64,000 nt of DNA from Pseudoxanthomonas sp. PXM03 (GTDB lineage: Bacteria > Pseudomonadota > Gammaproteobacteria > Xanthomonadales > Xanthomonadaceae): assembly GCF_014852005.1 (NCBI RefSeq), contig NZ_JACVAU010000002.1, positions 124,001-188,000 on the forward strand. The letters run 5' to 3'. The first letter of the stretch is position 1. Each line of letters begins with the position of its first letter. The position numbers and the translations under genes are program-made. This document shows, piece by piece, positions 59,773 to 64,000 of the stretch. The notes beneath the pieces are model-generated. The model worked only from the letters and a program-made list of their open reading frames with translations, was not told the origin of the DNA and searched no databases.

Positions 59773-60264
59773 TCATAAGGGATGGATGTTGGACATTTCC
59801 AGCACGGACACAGCGTCCCGCGCGTCGCCGTAACCCGGGATACGGGCGTCCGGCATGACCTCCAGCAACGGAACCAGCGCGAACGCGCGCTCGTGCAGGT
59901 GCGGGTGCGGCACGCGCAGGCCGGGTTCGTCGATCACCGCATCACCGTAGAGCAGCAGATCCAGGTCCAGCGTGCGCGGCCCCCAGCGTTCGCCATCGAT
60001 CCGATGACGGCCGAAGTCCGCTTCCACCGCCAGCAGCAGATCGAGCAGCGCGCGCGGCGGCAGGCGGGTCTCCAGCAACGCCACCGCATTCACGAAGTCA
60101 GGTTGGTCTTCCCTGCCCCACGCCGGTGTGCGGTAACAGCGCGACATCCGGCGCACCGCCACGTCTTCGCGTTGCCCGAGCGCGATCACGGCCTGTCGCA
60201 GCGTGCCTGCGGCGTCGCCGAGATTGGCTCCCAGGCCGATGCAGGCCTGGACCATTGTCTTCAT
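59773..60264 (-). CDS. folK: 2-amino-4-hydroxy-6-hydroxymethyldihydropteridine pyrophosphokinase
   Basis: A 163-residue HPPK. Signature parts are CIGLGANLGDAAGTL, SRCYRTPAWG, QPDFVNAVALLET and WGPRTLDLDLLLYGD, followed by VPHPHLHERAFALVPLLE. It transfers pyrophosphate from ATP to hydroxymethyl-dihydropterin in folate synthesis. Its ATG overlaps the pcnB stop by four bases, as in other gammaproteobacteria. Confidence 0.97.
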   Translation of the reverse strand: MKTMVQACIGLGANLGDAAGTLRQAVIALGQREDVAVRRMSRCYRTPAWGREDQPDFVNAVALLETRLPPRALLDLLLAVEADFGRHRIDGERWGPRTLDLDLLLYGDAVIDEPGLRVPHPHLHERAFALVPLLEVMPDARIPGYGDARDAVSVLEMSNIHPL

Positions 60265-61589
60265 TCGGGCGACGAAGCCGTGCTGCGGGAACGACGGCGG
60301 CGGCGACGCTTGGATGCCGGCGCACCTTCTTCACCGAAGGAATCGCCCGGCACCGCGACGCCGAGCGCAGCCGCGAGTTCTTCGCCGGATTGCGTCTGTG
60401 CATCACGCCAGAACGCGACGTCCTCGGCGTGTTCGGGCGATGCCGCGAGCCTCAACGCAAGGAAGTCGAACGCCGCGCGGAAACGCGGATGCGACAGCAG
60501 CCGCGTGACGCGCTTGCGCTGGCGGTTGCCGAAGCGGGTCTGCAACAACCAGATTTCCTGCATGGGCAACGAGAAGCGGCGCGGCAGCGCCACGGTGTTC
60601 AACTGGTGCAGGGTGACGCGGTCGGCGGCACGTCGCTGGGCTTCTTCGGCATGCACGCCCTGGGCCTGCAACCCCATCAGGGCGCGGCAGTACGCCGGCC
60701 AGAGCAGCAACGCGAACAGGAAGGCAGGCGATACGGGCTCGTCGTTGGCGACGCGCTGGTCGGTTCCCGCCAGCCCCGCCATCACCATCCGGCGAAGCGC
60801 ACCACTGCGGTTGGATGCCAGCGCTGCCGCGGTCTCGGGAAAGAGCACCTTCAGCAAACCGAAGTGCTCAAGCCCTTCGAAACTGGCGACCGCATGGCCG
60901 GACAGGAACAGCTTCAGGATTTCCTCGAACAAGCGGGCGGGCGCGGCTTCCGAAAGCAGCGGCGCCAGCCGGCCGATCGGTTCGGCGGTCGCTGCTTCGA
61001 TCTCGAAATCGAGTTTCGCCGCCAGCCTGACCGCGCGCAGCATGCGGACCGGGTCTTCCTGGTAGCGGAGTTCCGGCTCGCCGATCAGTTTCAGGCGCCG
61101 CGCCATCACGTCCTCGAAGCCGCCCACGTAGTCGCGCACGGAGAAGTCGTCGATGGCGTAGTACAACGCGTTGGCGGTGAAGTCGCGGCGCACCGCATCG
61201 TCTTCCACGGAGCCGTACACGTTGTCGCGGACGAGGCGGCCGTTGTCCATCTCGCGGTCGCCACTGCCGTCATCGACGTTGGCGCGGAAGGTGGCGACTT
61301 CGATGATCTCGCGACCGAACACCACGTGCGCCAGGCGGAAGCGGCGCCCGATCAGGCGGCAATTGCGGAACTGCTGGCGGACCTGCTCCGGCGTGGCATC
61401 GGTGGCCACGTCGAAATCCTTGGGGTGGCCGCCCACGAGCAGGTCACGCACCGCGCCGCCGACCAGATAGGCCTGGAAGCCGGCATCCCGCAAGCGGTAG
61501 AGCACGCGCAGCGCATTCGGGCTGATGTCCTTGCGCGAGATGGTGTGCTGGTCGCGGGGGATGGTTCGCAGAGCAGTGAGCGGCGTAAT
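60261..61589 (-). CDS. pcnB: poly(A) polymerase I
   Basis: At least 442 residues. The nucleotidyltransferase core is AYLVGGAVRDLLVGGHPKDFDVATDATP, then RLAHVVFGREIIEVATFR and RRDFTANALYYAI; the RNA-binding part follows to about 400, and the tail is basic (SKRRRRRRSRS). It adds 3' poly(A) tails that promote RNA decay. No ATG exists upstream of the conserved IPRDQHTISRKDISPNALR. The shown start is an ATT (61589) with GGAA upstream; GTG 61682 is the alternative, but it lies beyond the tRNA-Glu promoter. E. coli pcnB itself uses AUU. Confidence 0.9.
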   Translation of the reverse strand: MTPLTALRTIPRDQHTISRKDISPNALRVLYRLRDAGFQAYLVGGAVRDLLVGGHPKDFDVATDATPEQVRQQFRNCRLIGRRFRLAHVVFGREIIEVATFRANVDDGSGDREMDNGRLVRDNVYGSVEDDAVRRDFTANALYYAIDDFSVRDYVGGFEDVMARRLKLIGEPELRYQEDPVRMLRAVRLAAKLDFEIEAATAEPIGRLAPLLSEAAPARLFEEILKLFLSGHAVASFEGLEHFGLLKVLFPETAAALASNRSGALRRMVMAGLAGTDQRVANDEPVSPAFLFALLLWPAYCRALMGLQAQGVHAEEAQRRAADRVTLHQLNTVALPRRFSLPMQEIWLLQTRFGNRQRKRVTRLLSHPRFRAAFDFLALRLAASPEHAEDVAFWRDAQTQSGEELAAALGVAVPGDSFGEEGAPASKRRRRRRSRSTASSPE

Positions 61590-61632
61590 AGCGGCGGTTC
61601 CATGCAGGTGGGTCGCACGGCTGCCAGGATGA

Positions 61633-61661
61633 TTGCCCTGGGCCGGGTCGCCGCCTATACT
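61633..61661 (+). promoter_or_regulatory. promoter of tRNA-Glu
   Basis: TTGCCC (61633-61638) and TATACT (61656-61661) are 17 bases apart, and transcription would start about 20 bases before the tRNA. The G+C-rich stretch GCCGGGTCGCC between -35 and -10 is followed by CGC-rich sequence near the start point, as in stringently controlled promoters. Confidence 0.75.
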
Positions 61662-61689
61662 AATCCGCTGAGCCGGTTTCACCAAAAAC

Positions 61690-61764
61690 GCTCCCTTCGT
61701 CTAGAGGTTAGGACGTGGCCCTCTCAAGGCTAAAACAGGGGTTCGAGTCCCCTAGGGAGCGCCA
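61690..61764 (+). tRNA. tRNA-Glu (anticodon CTC)
   Basis: Acceptor arms GCTCCCT/AGGGAGC, D-arm TCGTCTAGAGGTTAGGAC, anticodon stem TGGCC/GGCTA around loop CTCTCAA (anticodon CTC), T-arm AGGGGTTCGAGTCCCCT and encoded CCA. It is 75 bases with CCA and reads GAG codons. Confidence 0.97.
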
Positions 61765-61814
61765 TCCGGCACAGGGCCACGGGTTGAGAACCATGGCCGG
61801 TGAATCGACTCAAG

Positions 61815-61840
61815 ACCCCGCTCCGGCGGGGTTTTGTGTT
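61815..61840 (+). terminator. rho-independent terminator after tRNA-Glu
   Basis: CCCCGC-TCCG-GCGGGG (61816-61831) is followed by TTTTGTGTTT. It lies about 50 bases after the tRNA 3' end. Confidence 0.85.
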
Positions 61841-61861
61841 TCCGCTGCCCGTGCCATCGCC

Positions 61862-61896
61862 CCATTAAAGACTGTTTAATCGCTTCCACCTAGCAT
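61862..61896 (+). promoter_or_regulatory. candidate autoregulatory direct repeat and -10 box of the two-component operon
   Basis: ATTAA (61864-61868) and TTTAA (61875-61879) are 11 bases apart, the helical-turn spacing used by OmpR-family direct repeats (PhoP, PmrA and QseB boxes). TAGCAT (61891-61896), a -10 candidate, begins 12 bases after the second repeat, the usual position for an activator that replaces the -35. Role inferred. Confidence 0.45.
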
Positions 61897-61925
61897 GGGG
61901 CCCCCGCCATCCCCAAGGGTCGCCC

Positions 61926-62591
61926 GTGTCGCGCCTGCTCCTGGTTGAAGACGATCGCATGCTCGGCGACGCACTGGCCGCCGCACTGGCACAGGATGGC
62001 TGGTCCATCGATCGTGCCGAGGATGCGTCCGCGGCTCGCCTCGCCCTGGTGGATCACGGCTACACGGCGGTCCTGCTCGACCTGGGCCTGCCTCGCGGCT
62101 CCGGTCTGGACGTACTGGCTGCGCTGCGCCAGCGCTACGACACCACCCCGGTCCTGATCATCACGGCCCGCGACCAGCTGAGCGACCGCGTCCGCGGCCT
62201 GGACGCCGGTGCCGACGACTACATCGTCAAGCCCTTCGAAACCGGCGAACTCGGTGCGCGCCTGCGTGCCGTGGTGCGGCGGACCCAGGGGCGCGTCGCA
62301 CCCGTGCTGCGTCACGGCGACATCGTGCTGGACCCGGCGGATCGGTCGGTCCGTCAGCAAGGCCGCCCGATCAAGCTCGGTGTGCACGAGTACCGCACCC
62401 TGCTGGCGTTGATGGAACGGCCCGGCCGCGTGATCGCGCGCGAAACACTGGAGTCGCTGGTCTATGGCGGCGACGGGGCGATCGAGAGCAACACCATCGC
62501 GGTGTACATCCACCAGTTGCGCAAGAAGCTCGGCGACGGCGTCATCGCCACCGTGCATGGTTTCGGCTACCGGCTGGGAGAGGGCGAATGA
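61926..62591 (+). CDS. OmpR-family response regulator, QseB/PmrA-like
   Basis: A 221-residue protein with GTG start. Receiver domain: acidic LLVEDDRMLGDAL, phosphorylated aspartate about residue 52 in VLLDLGLPRGSG, Thr in IITARD and Lys in DYIVKPFE. The C-terminal winged helix (from about 125) has [25 protein letters not shown] and the recognition part SNTIAVYIHQLRKKLG, ending TVHGFGYRLGEGE. It closely resembles QseB in layout. Its end overlaps the kinase gene. Confidence 0.93.
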   Translation: MSRLLLVEDDRMLGDALAAALAQDGWSIDRAEDASAARLALVDHGYTAVLLDLGLPRGSGLDVLAALRQRYDTTPVLIITARDQLSDRVRGLDAGADDYIVKPFETGELGARLRAVVRRTQGRVAPVLRHGDIVLDPADRSVRQQGRPIKLGVHEYRTLLALMERPGRVIARETLESLVYGGDGAIESNTIAVYIHQLRKKLGDGVIATVHGFGYRLGEGE

Positions 62592-63964
62592 GCCATCATT
62601 CACTGAAAGCCAAACTGTTGCTGGCCGTGATGACGCCCCTGGCATTGGGGTGGGCGTGCTGGCTGGGCGGACAGCACCTCCAGATGACGCGGCAGCAGCA
62701 AGGACACGAAGACCAGTTCCTGCAGGAGGTAGCCGAGCAGATCCTGCTGTCGATGCCGGCCAACCTCGACGCGCTGAGTGAAGGGCCGCGCCTCAAGTTG
62801 CCCACGCGCGCCCGCTCCACCTACAGGAAGTTCGAAACCCTGCGCTACCAGGTGTGGATCCTCGGCCGGCGCCATCCCGTGGTGCTGTCGGCCGGCGCAC
62901 CGACCGAGCCGCTGCGCGCCGATTTCGAACCGGGATTCGTGGTCAGCCAGGTGGGCGGCGAACCGTGGCGCGTCTATGCCATCACCGATGCCAGCGGCCG
63001 CATCCAGGTGCAGGCCGGCATGGCGCAATCCGCCATGCGTGCGGAACTGGCCTACTGGGTGAAGATCAGCCTGTGGAGCGGGATCGGCATCCTGCTGGTA
63101 CTGGCCATGACGGTGGGCCTTGCGATCCACTGGAGCCTGAGGCCGATGAACCGCCTGCGCCGGGACATGGCGCAGCGCGAGGCACACGATCTCGCACCGC
63201 TGCCGTCCACCGGCATGCCGCGGGAGATCCGGCCGCTGGTGGATTCGTTCAACCTTCTGCTCGAACGCCTGTCGCACGCCATGCGCGGCGAAAGGCAGTT
63301 CCTTGCAGACGCTGCGCACGAACTGCGCACCCCCCTCGCCGCGCTGCTCACGCAGACCCAGGTGGCGCTGCGCGCCGGCACCCAGGCCGACGCGCATGCG
63401 GCACTGGAGCAGTTGGCGCAGGGCATCCAGCGCACCTCGCGGCTCGCGCAGCAGTTGCTCGACTCCGCACGCGTGGATGCGTCGCCCCTGCGCGAAGACC
63501 GCCCCGTCGTCGCGCTGCCCGACGTGGTGACGATGGTGGCGCGCGAGTTCGAATCGATGGTATCGCGACGCCAGCAGACCCTTGCGATCCACGCCGAGCC
63601 GGCCAGCGTCCTGGGCGACCTGGACGATATCGGCATCCTCGCCCGCAACCTGCTGGACAACGCCGTGCGCTACAGCGGAGAAGGCGCCCGCATCGAGATC
63701 GCCTGCGGCATGGACCCCGATGGCGCGAGCGCCTGGCTGGCGGTCCGCGACAATGGTCCCGGCGTTCCCGCAGAGGAGCGCGAGCGCATCTTCGAGCGCT
63801 TCTTCCGTGGCAGCCATGGCAATGGCGAACGCGGCAGCGGCATCGGCCTTTCGCTGGTCCAGCGCATCGCGCGTGCACACGAGGCGATGATCACGGTGGG
63901 TGACGGCATCGCCGGCCGCGGCTTCGGTTGCAGGGTCGGCTTCAGCGCGGCCCAGGACGCCTGA
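62588..63964 (+). CDS. sensor histidine kinase, QseC-like
   Basis: A 458-residue inner-membrane kinase. First membrane helix about 8-27, a periplasmic sensor region (about 30-155), second helix about 158-180 (LWSGIGILLVLAMTVGLAIHW), a HAMP-like linker (LRPMNRLRRDMAQRE), the HisKA box with phosphorylated histidine in FLADAAHELRTPLAALL, and the HATPase domain with N-box NLLDNAVRYSG, DNGPGVP, FERFFRG and GSGIGLSLV. Overlap with the regulator indicates a cognate pair. The signal is not known. After its stop, 63965-64000 shows nothing. Confidence 0.93.
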   Translation: MSHHSLKAKLLLAVMTPLALGWACWLGGQHLQMTRQQQGHEDQFLQEVAEQILLSMPANLDALSEGPRLKLPTRARSTYRKFETLRYQVWILGRRHPVVLSAGAPTEPLRADFEPGFVVSQVGGEPWRVYAITDASGRIQVQAGMAQSAMRAELAYWVKISLWSGIGILLVLAMTVGLAIHWSLRPMNRLRRDMAQREAHDLAPLPSTGMPREIRPLVDSFNLLLERLSHAMRGERQFLADAAHELRTPLAALLTQTQVALRAGTQADAHAALEQLAQGIQRTSRLAQQLLDSARVDASPLREDRPVVALPDVVTMVAREFESMVSRRQQTLAIHAEPASVLGDLDDIGILARNLLDNAVRYSGEGARIEIACGMDPDGASAWLAVRDNGPGVPAEERERIFERFFRGSHGNGERGSGIGLSLVQRIARAHEAMITVGDGIAGRGFGCRVGFSAAQDA

Positions 63965-64000
63965 GCCGCGCGGCATACCTCACTCGCTGCGCCACCACGG

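Overview
This is a GC-rich, densely packed chromosomal window from a gammaproteobacterium, most likely of the family Xanthomonadaceae (Pseudoxanthomonas/Xanthomonas/Stenotrophomonas-like). The clues are the gene order asd-fimV-truA-trpF-(LysR)-trpBA-accD-glmM-tpiA-secG-tRNA-Leu-nuo, a stand-alone soluble RnfB, GumN-type and DUF1684 proteins next to mutL, a large TonB-dependent receptor beside a TPR-sulfotransferase and an S9 peptidase, and GTAG-type REP palindromes at gene ends. Nearly all of the window is core-genome content. No phage, insertion sequence or CRISPR array was seen.

Layout. 1-3300: start of the complex I operon (nuoA-E, minus strand). 3375-20000: tRNA-Leu(GAG), secG, tpiA, then (across a small SDR / 2OG-oxygenase insert) glmM, accD, trpA, trpB, a divergent LysR regulator, trpF, truA, fimV, asd, a 2-hydroxyacid dehydrogenase, aroC and prmB. 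20000-22300: SCO1-like protein and psd, then an unusual pair: a tiny secreted Cys-rich peptide and an anchored CxxC redoxin. 22500-29000: mltD-like transglycosylase, a DUF853 HerA-type ATPase, an NlpE-like protein, greB, a DUF3025 protein and rimO. 29000-34830: a plus-strand, mostly overlapping run (dienelactone hydrolase, HIT, pxpB, pxpC, pxpA, DUF969, DUF979, pcp) forming a complete 5-oxoproline (pyroglutamate) release, uptake and hydrolysis module. 34846-36927: RDD protein, dcd and Mrp/ApbC. 36972-44087: TPR-sulfotransferase, TonB-dependent receptor and secreted S9 peptidase. 44149-47286: DUF2147, metG and orphan rnfB. 47299-54731: minus-strand nnr-tsaE-amiC-mutL-DUF1684-gumN-like series. 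54799-61600: queG, then the pcnB-folK-panB-panC-panD-pgi series. 61633-63964: tRNA-Glu(CTC) and a QseB/QseC-like two-component system; nothing is seen after it.

The most interesting observations are: (i) three genes (2OG oxygenase, truA, queG) whose TAG stop codon lies inside the GTAG end of a REP-like palindrome, with a fourth palindrome directly after the trpB stop; (ii) the Cys-rich peptide/redoxin pair; (iii) the receptor/peptidase/sulfotransferase locus; (iv) pcnB lacking an ATG start while a tRNA-Glu promoter occupies its apparent 5' end, pointing to an AUU start; (v) a possible leaderless queG transcript.
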